Positions 10,189 through 21,501 are shown, counted from the stretch's first letter. The stretch: 32,564 nucleotides of DNA from Blastocladiella britannica (GCA_025349905.2 MU624674.1:1-32564); one strand, 5' to 3'. The notes: generated by a model from the sequence alone, not told the origin. Made by a program: numbers and translations.

Positions 10189-10297
10189 AATGTTCTTTTT
10201 GACCTTTGTTTTGCCGTAATCAAAATCGCACGACCGCGAACAAGGTTGCCTGTCCCCAAAGGACAACACAACAAGGACAACAATAAGAGGATAGAGA

Positions 10298-13200
10298 ATG
10301 AAGTTCTCGCACCAGCTCAAGCTCAACTCGGTCCCGGACTGGGCCGAGCACTACATTGCGTACTCGAACCTGAAAAAGATCATTTATGCGATCGAGCGCT
10401 CGCAGTCGGCGCAGCTGTACGGCACCGCGTCGTCCGCCGTCACCACCCCGAGCACTCCGAGTGCGTCGGGTATTCTGAGCGAACGTGCCCCACTCTTGAT
10501 TTCGACCTTGAGTGCGGCCACACACTCAAGCTTTGATACGATGACGACGGTGCCAGTGACACCGGGAGGCACTGCCGTCACTGCCACCGACGTGTCGCCC
10601 GACACGTTTCTGCGCGCCCTCGATGCCGAACTGGAGCGCATCGTGGCATTCTACATGACCAAGGAAAAGGAACTGGTGGACGAGGTGCATGCGCTGCGGT
10701 CCGACATTGCGTATGCCGAGACCGCGTTCTCGGCCCGCACCGCCGCGTCGCTGGCGCCCTCGTCGCGCCTGCACTCGCAGAACCGGTCGCACTCGAGCAC
10801 GCCCATCCGCGGCATGTCTGACACGGAGGATCCCGACGACGACGACGAGGACGAGGACGACGACGAGATTCAACTGAATCGGCACCACCACCACCAGCAG
10901 CAGCAGGCTGCCCATATCGGCCTGGATCCCGAGATCGCGGGGTCGCTGCCGTCGGCGTCCACGTTCATGATGCCGTCGTCGCCCGCCACGCCGGTGCGGA
11001 TTGGCGTTCCGGTTCAGCAACAGCAGCAGTCGGGTGCCACCACTTCCGCCGCGGCAGAACTTCCCGATGACGCTACCGCTGCTGCCGCCGCTCTGCTTGC
11101 CGCCAACACCGCCTCCAACGCTGCTGCTGCGCAAGCGGTGGTGTCGGGCCAGCACCTGGCGTACAACCCGCACTCGGTGTGGGCGCGGCGGTCGATGCAA
11201 GCGCTGCGTCTGCGGTTCGCCCGGCGCGCGATCGACCTGTACGTGTCGCTGAGCGACCTGCGCGACTTTGTGCAGCTGAACGCGACCGGGTTCGGCAAAG
11301 TGCTCAAGAAGTTTGATAAAGTGACGGGCCGCGCCGCGCGCCGGGCGTACCTGGCGGTGGTGGACCGCACGTACCCGTTCACGGAGGCGACGCGCGCCAA
11401 GATCACCGAAAAGCTGCGGCTGGTGGAGGGCATGTACGCAGCGGTGATGGCGGCGACTGACCCGCACGCGGCGGCCGCCGAACTGCAGGCGAATCTGCGG
11501 CAGCACGTGACGTTCGAGCGCAACACCGTCTGGCGCGACATGTTGGCCAACGAGCGCGCACACGCCGCCATCAATGTCTCGGCTCACAAGCCCGACGGCG
11601 CCACCGCCGACGCTCCCTTGGTTGCGTTCACGGTTCCTTGCGTGGGATGGTCGGTGTACGTCCCGCGGCCGTCCACTAGTTTTTTGCACTTGCTGGTCGG
11701 GATCGCGTTGTTTCTGGCCATCTTCAACTACAAGCTTTTTGAGACCCACGAGCAACAGGCGTGCTTTGCGGTGCTGATTGCCGCGTCGTGGCTGTGGGCC
11801 ACCGAGGCCTTACCGCTGTACGTGACGGCGCTGCTGATTCCGCCCATGATTGTGCTGATGCGGGTCATTCGCGACCCGGTCACGCTGGTGCCCATGACCC
11901 CACACAATGCCACCAAGTTTGTGTTTGGGGCCATGTTCTCGCCCACGGTCATGCTGCTCATGGGCGGGTTTGCGATCGCTGCCGCGCTCTCTAAGCACAT
12001 GATTGCCAAAATTGCCGCGGTCGCGCTGCTTACCAAGGCTGGCACGCGTACCGTTTGGGTGCTGCTGGCCAACATGATGGTGGCCACCTTTGCATCCATG
12101 TGGATCAGTAACGTCGCGGCACCGGTACTGTGCTTCTCTATTATTCAGGTGCGTTCCTCAATACCCTTTTTATTTGTTCAATCGATTTGACTCGAAGTGA
12201 CAGCCCATCCTCCGTACCTTGCCCGATACGAGCTCGTTTGGGTCGGCCCTTATCCTCGGCATTGCCCTGGCATCGAACGTGCGTGTTTTTATATTTTCGT
12301 GCGTAAGACACATTCATAACAAAAAACATAGATTGGCGGCATGGCCTCGCCCATCTCATCCCCGCAAAACGTAGTGGCCATCGACAACATGCACCCGGGC
12401 CCAACCTGGGCCGAATGGTTTATAGTCGCGCTCCCGATCTGCATTGTCACCAACGTGATTGTGTGGCTCATCCTGCTCGTCGTCTACCAGCCGCACATCA
12501 CCACGCCTGAAATCGTGCCGCTGCGTCGATCCGACGACAAGTTCACGGGTAAGCAGTGGTTCATCATTGGCGTGACGTTGCTGACGATCGTGCTGTGGTG
12601 CGTCGAGTCGGCGATCGAGGGCGTCGTCGGAGACATGGGCGTGATTGCGTTGCTCCCGATCGTGGTGTTTTACGGGGCCGGGATTCTGACCAAGGACGAT
12701 TTTAATACCATGGGGTGGACGGTGATTATGCTGGTGCGTTTTACCCTTTTTTTTTTACTTTTCTGCAGGCATATTCACGCAAACATGTATAACTAGGCCA
12801 TGGGCGGCTCGCTCCTGGGCAAGGCAGTCGACAACTCGGGCCTGCTAGCAGTCATTGCAACCTCCATCAAGAACTACTGCCACGGCATGTCGCTGTGGGG
12901 CGTCCTGTTTGTGTTTTCGTCGCTGGTGCTGGTGGTGGCCACGTTCATTTCACACACGGTCGCTGCCCTCATTGTGCTGCCTATCGTCGCGGAAGTCGGT
13001 GCTCAAATGGCCGACCCACACCCGCGGTTGTTGGTCATGGGCGCCGCACTCATGTGCTCCGGCGCTATGGGCCTTCCGATCAGGTACCCTCGCCCACTCC
13101 ATCACTTTTGAAAAATACTGACGCGCACCTGTTTGGCAGTGGGTTCCCCAATATGAACGCGATTGCACAAGAGGATGCGACCGGGAAGCCGTACCTCCGC

Positions 13201-13299
13201 AGCTGGGACTTTATTCGGTCCGGAGTGCCGGGGTCGGTCGGGGTCTGGCTTGCTATTTTGACCATGGGGTACGGGTCCATGATCTGGCTCGGATTTTGA
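10298..13299 (+). CDS. SPX-domain Na+:phosphate symporter (PHO87/90/91 type)
   Basis: Five exons: 10298-12148, 12204-12278, 12332-12733, 12797-13083 and 13140-13299, giving 924 residues, close to yeast Pho87/Pho90/Pho91. The N-terminus is an SPX domain, which binds inositol pyrophosphates to report phosphate status: MKFSHQLKLNSVPDWAEHYI and YSNLKKIIYAIE at the start, and LNATGFGKVLKKFDKVTG near residue 330. Between these is a loop rich in acidic, His, Gln and Ala residues. From about residue 465 comes a multi-pass DASS/SLC13-type transporter: SWLWATEALPLYVTALLIPP, MLLMGGFAIAAAL, the signature ASN-IGGMASPISSPQN (N and SS/T ion-substrate motif, split by an intron), and a second half with SHTVAALIVLPIVAEVG and SGFPNMNA. 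Location could be plasma membrane or vacuole. It is followed by an SPX-less tandem paralogue. Confidence 0.95.
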
Positions 13300-13365
13300 G
13301 GTGAAATATACTGTCGCACTTGCATTGGATTTTGCCTTTAATTGCTACCGCCAATATTTGGGTCT

Positions 13366-13538
13366 ACTGGTCAGCGGGTTTCCCTGAACGCGATCGCGCA
13401 AGAGGATCCGTCTAGAGAGAAGGTACGACGTTGCACAACTGGGACTATATTCGGTCGGGTGTGCCCCGGAATCGTTTGGCGTGTCGCTGACGGGTGCTCG
13501 CCATTTGGTACGGCTCCATGACTTGGCTCAGTTTTTGA
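13366..13538 (+). pseudogene. Relic of a symporter last exon (third copy)
   Basis: This spacer sequence aligns along its length with the last coding stretch of both flanking symporter genes. It starts at TCAGCGGGTTTCCC and passes through GAACGCGAT, GCAAGAGGATCCGTC, GGGACTATATTCGGTCGGG, GGCGTGTCGCTGAC and GGTACGG, ending CTCAGTTTTTGA. It carries a 4-nt loss right after GGGTTTCCC that shifts the frame, and more indels later, so it cannot be translated. It lacks the intron found at this point in the upstream gene, and some positions (GGATCCGTC, TCGCTG) match the downstream copy better. The rest of the 13300-13734 spacer shows nothing I can identify. Confidence 0.85.
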
Positions 13539-13734
13539 TATCCAAATATATGCTCTTTGCATGTCAAAAAATACCTACTTCCCGCATACTTTAAAATACA
13601 CATTGGCATGGTCCCGAATATGTTATCGAGAACCCTTGTGTCGCGCGCTGGACTGGTCTTGAACTTTCGGTTGACTGGACGCGAATCGACTGGGCACCCT
13701 TGCAGCTCGTTAGTTTAGAAAAATATTCCAAAGC

Positions 13735-15574
13735 ATGCATACGACGACGAGCGACACGGCGATGGATATTGATATTGCGGTCGCCAAGACCAAAGCTGGC
13801 GGCTCTAACGCGTTGCCCACCTCGTCCTCTCGGAAACCCACCGCAACCAAACACTTCCTTGCATTCCGGCTGTACCCAGGAGCATCGCGCCGGGTCAAAA
13901 TTTCACGACCGACTTCCAGCGTGGTATGCATGACTCTCGGTGCGGGCTTGTTTGTCGGGCTCCTCCACTGCCCGTTGTTTGGCCCCTGGGAACAACGCGC
14001 GTGCTTTGCGGTCCTGCTCACGGCCTCATGGCTCTGGGCCACCGAAGCATTGCCGCTGTACGTGACGGCCATGCTGGTCCCACCGGCGCTGGTGCTCTGG
14101 CGCGTGATCCGCGACCCGGTCACCCATGTACCTATGGCGGCACACAAGGCAACCGCGTTCGTGTTTGGAGCCATGCTTTCGCCAACAATCATGCTGCTGA
14201 TGGGTGGGTTTGCGATCGCGGGCGCTTTGTCCAAACATAACATTGCCAAGATGGGCGCGGTCGCGCTGTTGCGGCGCGCGGGAACAAAGTCCATGTGGGT
14301 GCTGCTGGCCAACATGATGGTGGCCACCTTTGCATCCATGTGGATCAGTAACGTCGCGGCACCGGTACTGTGCTTCTCTATTATTCAGGTGCGTTCTTTC
14401 CCCTATATGTATATATGGCATCGATTTTGCTTACGCTGTCGTTTATTTAAAAAAGCCAATTCTTTCGACACTCCCAGAGACCAGCTCATTCGGGTCCGCC
14501 TTGGTGTTGGGCATTGCTCTGGCCTCCAATGTACGTCAAGTTTGTCTTTTCGCCAACACTCGGCGACAAAATTGACACACACAAAAAAAAAAAAAAAAAA
14601 AAGATTGGAGGCATGGCGTCCCCGATCTCTTCCCCGCAAAACGTGGTGGCCATTGCCAACATGACTCCCGCTCCGACGTGGCTGCAATGGTTTCTGATTG
14701 CGCTCCCGATCTGCGTCGTGTCTAATTTCATCGTATGGATCATCTTGCTGGCCGTGTACCAGCCGCACCGCAACACCCCCGAAATCTTGCCGCTGTGGCA
14801 GTCGGAACAGACCGTGTTTACCGCAAAGCAGTCGGTGATTCTGGTCGTGACGCTCGTCACAATTGGGCTGTGGTGCGCAGAGTCGGCGCTGGAAGATGTG
14901 GTTGGCGATATGGTGCGTTTTATTTGATGTGATTGGACGCAATTTCGACCCACACTTTAAATACGTAGGGTATTATTGCCCTCTTGCCCATTGTGGTGTT
15001 TTATGGGTCGGGGATCCTGGACAAGGACGACTTTAACAACATGGGCTGGACGGTGATCATGCTGGTACGTCAGTGTATATCGCCTTGAACAACAACAAGA
15101 AACTGAAAACAAAATTTGTATGCACAGGCCATGGGCGGATCCCTGCTGGGCAAAGCCGTCGACAACTCGGGCCTGCTAGCAGTCATTGCCACCACGATCC
15201 GCACTTACTGCCACGGCATGTCGGTCTGGGGCGTACTCCTGGTATTCACCTGCCTGATGCTGGTCGTGGCCACGTTCGTTTCGCACACGGTGGCCGCCCT
15301 GATTGTGCTGCCGATCGTGGCCGAGGTGGGTGCCCAGATGTCTGACCCACACCCGCGGTTGTTGGTTATGGGTGCTGCGCTCATGTGCTCGGGCGCCATG
15401 GGGCTGCCAGTCAGCGGGTTCCCCAACATGAACGCGATTGCACAAGAGGATCCGTCGGGGAAACCGTACCTGCACAGCTGGGACTTTATTCGGTCGGGGG
15501 TCCCGGGATCAATTGGCGTGTCGCTGGCGGTCCTCACCATGGGGTACGGGATCATGCTGTGGACCGGCTTCTAA
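13735..15574 (+). CDS. SPX-less Na+:anion symporter, tandem paralogue
   Basis: Five exons: 13735-14388, 14456-14530, 14604-14912, 14969-15064 and 15128-15574, giving 526 residues. It aligns with the preceding gene from the first membrane helix to the end (SWLWATEALPLYVTAML, ASN-IGGMASPISSPQN, SGFPNMNAIAQEDPSGKP). The SPX domain is absent and replaced by a 50-60 residue Thr/Ser/Lys-rich leader without homology. Both halves of the transporter and the signature residues are intact, so it should be a working carrier of phosphate or another divalent anion, but without inositol-pyrophosphate control. It has an intron at 14913-14968 that the first copy lacks, and lacks the first copy's last intron. 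Codon 10 is another possible start. Confidence 0.93.
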
Positions 15575-15619
15575 AAAAATGTAACGCTCTTTCAATCCAA
15601 CTTCAAAAAAAAAAACATT

Positions 15620-17449
15620 ATGTCGGGAAAGCTCAGCAAAGAAGAGTACCAGAAGCGCCTTGACCTGGAAGCCGCGCGTAAAGCGGGTACCGCGCCGCCC
15701 GAGGTGGACGAGGACGGCAACGAGATCAATCCGCACATCCCACAGTACATTACGCAGGCGCCATGGTACGTAGACTCTGGCGCGCCATCGCTCCGGCACC
15801 AGCGCGGAACCGCCGCCGGTGGAGCTGCTGTACCCGAACCACCATCTACCTCCCAATGGTATGCGCGCGGAGCCCGTGCCGCGACCGCCGCCACCAAGTT
15901 CCGTCCCGGCGCATGCACCAACTGCGGGGCCATGTCCCACAAGACAAAGGAGTGCATGGAGCGGCCGCGGAAGGTCGGCGCGAAATTCACGGGCAAAGAT
16001 ATGGCGGCCGACGAGGTGGTCACGGACGTGAAGTTGGGGTTCGAGGCCAAGCGCGATCGGTGGAACGGGTACGATACCGCCGAGCACACGCGGCTGATGC
16101 GCGAGTGGGAGTTGGTTGAGGAGCAGCGCAAGCGCATCAAGGCCAAGAACCTCGACGAGGAGATGCGAGCGTACGTCCCTTTTTTTTTTCTTTACATTTT
16201 TGGGGACTTACCAGTGACTTACATTAGACGCGCGGCCGCACCAGAAGACGTGCTGGCCGAAGTCGACACGTCCTCGGAATCCGAGTCGGACGAGGACAAG
16301 TACGCAGAAGCGGCCGACATGGCCGGACAGCAGTTTGACGCCAAGTCGCGGCAAACGGTCCGCAACCTGCGCATTCGCGAGGACGTGCCCAAATACCTGC
16401 GCAACCTGGACATTGACTCTGCGCACTACGATCCCAAAACGCGCTCGATGCGCGACAACCCGCTCAAGGGCAAGTCGAAATCCGGCGGCGGCTCTAGGGG
16501 CGGCGCCAATGACGGCGGTGGCGGCGATGAGGATGGCGACGATGAAGGCGAAGGCGACGACGGTGGCGGCGGTGGGGTAGACGCCGACTATGCGGGCGAC
16601 GCGGCGTACCGGTTCACGGGCGAGGGCGCGCGCGCCATGACCGACACGATGCTGTTTACGCTGCGCGCGGCCGACCGCGGCGCCGAGGTGCACGCGCAGG
16701 CCAACCCGTCGCAAGCCGAGTTCCTGTACCGCGAGTTTCTCAAGAAAAAGGAGGCTGTGGCCGACCGCACCAAATCCACGATTCTCGACAAGTACGGCGG
16801 CGCCGAGCATTTACGGAAACCGGCGGCGGCGCTGCTCGAGCAGTCCGAGGACTATGTCGAGTACTCGCTGTCGGGCCGCGTGATCAAGGGCATTGAGCGC
16901 GAGGTGGCGCGGTCGCAGTACCCCGAGGACGTGTACGTCAACAACCACACGTCGGTGTGGGGGTCGTACTGGACCGACCACAAGTGGGGGTACGCGTGCT
17001 GCCACAACACCGTGCGCATGTCGTACTGCACGGGCGCCGCGGGACGCGAGGCGAACGCGTCAGCCGCGGCATTTGCACGCAATCTCGGCTCGGCTACTGC
17101 AGCAGTCGCTGCCGGCGGGACGGGTGGGACCAAGCGGTCGTTGGCCGAGGAGCACGCCGAGCGGCTTGCCTCTGGTGGGGGAACTGCCTCTGCCACTGTT
17201 ACTGTCACTGCAAGTAGTCTGGCACACAAGCGCAAGCTCGGTGAGGGCGAGGTCGAGATTGACTCGGACCGACTCGCTGGGGCCTTGGATCGCGAGCGGA
17301 AACGCATGCGTGCAGCACCAACAGCTTCCAAGAGTCGGTACGGGTCCACGGCCGATCCCGACGCCATGACCGAAGAGGACCTCGAGGCGCATCGCATGCT
17401 GAGGACCCGGGGCGATGATCCAATGGCAAATTACCGGGATACTATTTAA
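15620..17449 (+). CDS. SLU7: SLU7, second-step pre-mRNA splicing factor
   Basis: Two exons, 15620-16170 and 16228-17449, encode 590 residues. The 57-nt intron (GTACGT..TAG) is a multiple of three and has no stop, so retention would insert 19 residues. SLU7 acts in 3' splice-site choice in the second catalytic step. Family landmarks in order: IPQYITQAPWYVDSG near residue 40; the CCHC knuckle CTNCGAMSHKTKEC followed by MERPRKVGAKFT near 95-125; RDRWNGYD; an acidic Ser/Glu stretch after the intron; LRIREDVPKYLRNLDIDSAH; AEFLYREFLKKKE; and the C-terminal VWGSYW, WGYACCHNTVRMSYCTG. A Gly/Asp-rich insert lies between the conserved blocks. The start ATG follows the upstream symporter's stop by 45 nt. 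Confidence 0.96.
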   Translation: MSGKLSKEEYQKRLDLEAARKAGTAPPEVDEDGNEINPHIPQYITQAPWYVDSGAPSLRHQRGTAAGGAAVPEPPSTSQWYARGARAATAATKFRPGACTNCGAMSHKTKECMERPRKVGAKFTGKDMAADEVVTDVKLGFEAKRDRWNGYDTAEHTRLMREWELVEEQRKRIKAKNLDEEMRAYVPFFFLYIFGDLPVTYIRRAAAPEDVLAEVDTSSESESDEDKYAEAADMAGQQFDAKSRQTVRNLRIREDVPKYLRNLDIDSAHYDPKTRSMRDNPLKGKSKSGGGSRGGANDGGGGDEDGDDEGEGDDGGGGGVDADYAGDAAYRFTGEGARAMTDTMLFTLRAADRGAEVHAQANPSQAEFLYREFLKKKEAVADRTKSTILDKYGGAEHLRKPAAALLEQSEDYVEYSLSGRVIKGIEREVARSQYPEDVYVNNHTSVWGSYWTDHKWGYACCHNTVRMSYCTGAAGREANASAAAFARNLGSATAAVAAGGTGGTKRSLAEEHAERLASGGGTASATVTVTASSLAHKRKLGEGEVEIDSDRLAGALDRERKRMRAAPTASKSRYGSTADPDAMTEEDLEAHRMLRTRGDDPMANYRDTI

Positions 17450-17732
17450 AAATATGACGTTATGTGATGTCCTCGCTTGTTTGTACCGTTTTGCGCAGCA
17501 GCACCTCAGCCACACCCACAGAACAATGGCACCGGAAAAAACAAACACCACCAACAAGCACACGTGAAGGCCCGATTTTTTTTCCAGCAAAAGTACTGCG
17601 CAGCCGTGTAGCAACAGGCTCTCTTCCCTCCGCAGGCTACATAGTTTCCCTGCCCCCTCACTTGCCCCCTCCACTCTTGCTCACTAGAGAAAGACTTAAA
17701 CCTGCAAAGAAAAGAAAAACATATAAGAGAAA

Positions 17733-20027
17733 ATGACTGACGTTGTCAACTCGGTCATCGACTACTACCGGTCCACGACGGTGCTCAAGGCCATTGTGCA
17801 GATTCTATCGGGGATGGCGATTCTCGAGCTGGTGCTCTTTGCCGGCGTGTTCTACTTTTCGCTCCTTTCGGCCGTGCGCCGTCCCGATGAGACCACCAGC
17901 TATCTGCGCGCATTCCAGACTGCCGTGGTGTACTTTGTGTTCCGCTGCGTGCCCCTGCCGTTCCTGATTGCCGGCCTCAACATCTCGTCCACGGGCTTTG
18001 ACTCGGTGATGCCGTACATTACCAAAGGCTGCGTTATCGTGCTTGGCATCTGGCTCAACTTGACCATTGTGCGTTTTGTTTTTGTTTTCCCTTTTTTCCA
18101 TTGATGGATCTCCGATAAAGTTTTTTTTTGTTTCCACCAATGTACTCATATCTCATTCACCAAAAAGTCCGTTCCCACGCTCACCATGTGGTACTCGCGC
18201 ATCATTTACGGTGTCGGCAACGAGCCGCTGATTCCGTCGCGCGAGCCGTACGACTTTATCGTCATGCTGCCTGTATACAACGAGACGATCGAGCTGCTGA
18301 CCGCCGGCATCCAGTCCATCATTGACCAAAAGTACCAGAAGGTATTGTGTTTTTTTTTCCTATTGGTGGTTGCAGTCCAATAACAAAAAAAAAAACGAAT
18401 CGAACAATAGGAACGCATCACCCTCCACATCTCATTCGACTCGGACGAGCGCTCGAAGTTGTACCTCGACCTGCTCACGTGGCTCAACGACCACTCGTCG
18501 GACAACCCGCTCAGTGGCGGCACCGATTTTGTCAATCCGCCCGAGACGAACGCCGAAACGATTTTCGGCGTGTACCAGGGTGTTCGCGTGTTTTTGCACA
18601 AGTTCCCGCACGGCGGCAAGCGCAACACACAGTCGCTGACGTACGCTTTCTAAAAAAAATTATCAACTGAAAAGCTGACAAAAAAATAAAATAGGTTCCT
18701 CCACATTGAGAAGCAGGTCCAGCTGGACCGCTTGGAGCGCACCGCGCTCGTGCTGCTCGACTCGGACAACTACACATACGACTACGCGTTCCACAACCTC
18801 GCGTCCACGTTCGACCGTCACCCGGAGAAGCGCGCTTTTGCCGGGTACATGACGTGCATGTCGTCGGGCGAGAACATGACCAAGTTCTGGAACCTGGTGC
18901 AGGATGTCGAGTACCTGTCGGGTGAGATGGCCCGTTCGTTTGAGCTGATGCTGGGCACCGTCAACTGCCTCCCCGGAGGGTTCACGGCCGTGCGCCTGGA
19001 CGTGATGGAGTACACGACGGGTTACGGCACGCAGACGGTCGCCGAGCGGTACTTTGGCGACTTGCCCGTCGAGCACCTCACTGACTACCACCGCAACTAC
19101 TTGGGCGAGGACCGTTACCTGTCGCACTTGCTGCACGTGACGCTGCCGCGGTACTCGATGGGCTTCTGCCCGGCCGCGCGCGCCAAGACCGACCCGCCCA
19201 AGGACTTCATGTCGGTGGTCCGCCAGCGTCGTCGTTGGTTCTTTGGCGCCATTTCGAACGAGGTGTACATGCTCACGGACCGCAACGTCTGGAGCAAGTT
19301 TACATTCATGAACTGCTTCAAGACAGTGCAGATTGCGTTCCGCACCAACTTCTTTTCGCAGGTGGTCATGTCCATCTTTGCCATTGCCGACGTCGGACCC
19401 GAGCCGTCGTCGTGGATCCCGCTGGTGGTCTCGGCCTGTGTTCCGCTCCTGCTCAACTACCTGGCGGCGATTGCCACTGCCATCAAGCTCGGCCACTCCA
19501 AGGTGTTTTTGTTCCAGCCCATCATGCTCGTCACCATGACCGTCGTGCAGGTGTTTATCGACTTTTACGCGCTGTTCACGATCCGCCAGCGCTCGTGGGG
19601 TGGTCCCCGCCACATGGTTGCCGCCGGCGCTGCCGTGGAAGAGCAGGATACGCACGCCGTTGCACCGCCGGCATCGGCCCCGAGCATGGCGCGCGGCGAC
19701 TCGGCCACCAGCTTTGACCAGCAGCAGCAGGCGCTTCTCGGGCAAGGGATTCCCATGCAGCAGCAACCGTCCAACGGCTACGCTGCCGTGGCCATGAGCA
19801 GTGCCGAGCTGCATGAGCACCAGTACCAGCAACAGCAACAGCAACAGCAGCAGCAGCAGCAAATGGCCGCGGCCTACCAGCAGCAGCAAATGGCGGCTGC
19901 GTACCAGCAACAGCAGATGGCTGACGCTTACCAGCAGCAGCAGCACCAACAGGCCGTGTTCATGCAGCAGCAGCAACAGCAGCCACAGCAGCAACAGCGT
20001 GCCGGTTACGTCCAGAACAACCAGTAA
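17733..20027 (+). CDS. Chitin-synthase-like family 2 glycosyltransferase
   Basis: Four exons: 17733-18068, 18168-18341, 18411-18640 and 18695-20027, giving 690 residues. The N-terminus has three hydrophobic segments. The catalytic core shows processive GT-A motifs: VMLPVYNE (nucleotide-sugar binding), ALVLLDSDN, the acceptor-site region CLPGGFTAVR, the catalytic NYLGEDRYLSHLL, and QRRRW (product-binding QxxRW). These are the chitin synthase family hallmarks. Several membrane helices follow (for example WIPLVVSACVPLLLNYLAA), then a tail of about 130 residues rich in Gln. UDP-GlcNAc to chitin at the plasma membrane is the likely reaction. It is shorter than most fungal chitin synthases, and I cannot place its division; another beta-glycan synthase is less likely. 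It ends 102 nt before the convergent stop of the next gene. Confidence 0.85.
19862..19945 (+). repeat. 27-bp coding repeat, about three copies
   Basis: Three successive units of about 27 bp inside the last exon of the chitin-synthase-like gene encode MAAAYQQQQ, MAAAYQQQQ and MADAYQQQQ. They are flanked by CAG/CAA runs (19828-19862 and 19963-20000). Synonymous changes between units show the repeat is kept at the protein level or has aged. Copy number is likely to vary between strains. Confidence 0.8.
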
Positions 20028-20128
20028 CCTGCCCTTCCCTTTATATCGTGTGACTAAACTTCCCCCTCCTCGTATCTGCATTTTTGCTCCCCTTTCAAAT
20101 GTAATATAATAAGCTTCCCCACTTTTGT

Positions 20129-21501
20129 TTAGGACGAGTCTGGGTGCGGCCTGTCGCTGACAGTGCGGAGAATGGCGTCCCGAACCATGCTCGCCATCAA
20201 GCCCGTTTTCTTCTCTTGGGGCGGTTGGTTGACACTGTTGGGTGATGGCGAGGGAGAGCGAGGCGAGCCGCCGCCGCCGGGCTGGCTGATGGTGCTCATG
20301 AGCTGGTTGCGGAGGCCGTGCAGCGGTTTGGATCCTCCGCCGGCTTGCGACACGGTGGAAATGAGACCGTCCAGCTCCAGGATGTGGATCTCGGTAAAGT
20401 ACCTGAAATTGTTGAAAGGAATTAGATCGTGCGGATCCCAGAAAAATAAATTGAGAAACGAACCAGTTGAATCCATACAACCGCACCGCCTCGCCAAAGA
20501 CGATAAATGTCGCATTCGGGTCTAAGTTCGGCGCCACTAGCTGCACCAAGTTGGACACCACCATCCACAGGCACTGGATCGCCAAAAACACTTGAATGTG
20601 GCGGATCACCGACGACGACAGCACCTTGACAATGGCGGTACCGGCGCGCGTGGCCGAAAGCCGGGTTTCAAGGGACGTTGTGGTGGCGACCTCCGGCGGC
20701 TCCAGCACCACCGACGGCGGCGCGGGGACACTGGAGATCTGGCGGGCAAACAGCCACGAGATGATCAGGTTGAGGATTGCATTGTACAGCCCGTATGCTA
20801 CACCAAAAATCGAATGATCCCGATCAAGAGGAGGATGTGAGCGTGATGGAACTATACGCTGGAAATCTTTAAAATATACATACCACGCGTGACGGCCATG
20901 AGCTCGGGCACGTACTGGCCGGCAGCGTCAAGTGCAATTTGGCCGATAAAGATCAGCGTGCATGCGACGAAATCAAACATCACCGCTGCCTTGAGGGCAA
21001 GCATTGTTGTCGAAGGGAGCGCAGTGTCATTGACGGCTGTCGTCACAAGCCTGGATATGGTAGGTTTCGTAAATACCCCTGCCTGATCCAAACAACCACG
21101 AAACAAAACAACAAAAATATACCTCGAGTAATTGACGAGAAGAAAGCCCAAGTAAAAGCTCCATTCCAGCACATTCTGTACAATGGCAATGGCTACCGCC
21201 GATCCACTGTCACTCGGAAGTGCGGTTCGAACGCCAAGTAGAATATAGTCGGCGGATTGAATGAGAGCGAGGACCGCCAGTCCCGAGATTAAATTCGATT
21301 TTGCTCCCTGCGTCCAATTCACCCACGTTGCAGAAATGAATGTGACTATGTTCAAGTACAAGATCACGCCGAGCGTGACGGATTCATTCGACCATATTAA
21401 ATCAAACTATTTCCTCCAATATGTGTGAGCACAATAGTTTTCTCCTTTTTGCCATGAATGAAATATGTTCGCCGTACATTTGTAATGGTGAAGTTGCTCA
21501 T
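20129..21501 (-). CDS. Orphan multi-pass (about 7-helix) membrane protein, family 1
   Basis: Five exons: 21501-21478, 21406-21123, 21050-20884, 20797-20464 and 20402-20129, giving 360 residues. The 24-nt first exon encodes MSNFTITN and was found by aligning with the paralogue at 31072-32342, which begins with a similar FTITD. Hydrophobic segments include SVTLGVILYLNIVTFISATW, a second around ALIQSADYILLGV, LEWSFYLGFLLVNYSR, MFDFVACTLIFIGQIA, LYNAILNLIISWLF and VFLAIQCLWMVVSNLV; the last conserved block is VFGEAVRLYGFNW. The tail is Pro/Ser/Gly-rich. Three intron positions match the paralogue in place and phase. I do not recognise the family. A receptor-like or sensory role is only a guess from topology. 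It is convergent with the chitin-synthase-like gene. Confidence 0.85.

Noticed and set aside
10526..11755. 409-residue minus-strand open frame opposite the SPX region
   Set aside because: It is a shadow of the SPX exon's third-position GC bias. Its Arg/His/Val-rich composition lacks any domain.
14583..14602. Long A/T homopolymers (also near 6810, 22262 and 30929)
   Set aside because: They are intron or spacer tracts, as expected of AT-rich introns, with no sign of retroposed tails or target-site duplications.
18663..20711. 682-residue minus-strand open frame opposite the chitin-synthase-like gene
   Set aside because: It is the antisense of a GC-rich coding exon, rich in Leu/Val/His/Arg runs, and its Leu runs mirror the CAG repeats. 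No motif is visible, and the plus strand is clearly coding.
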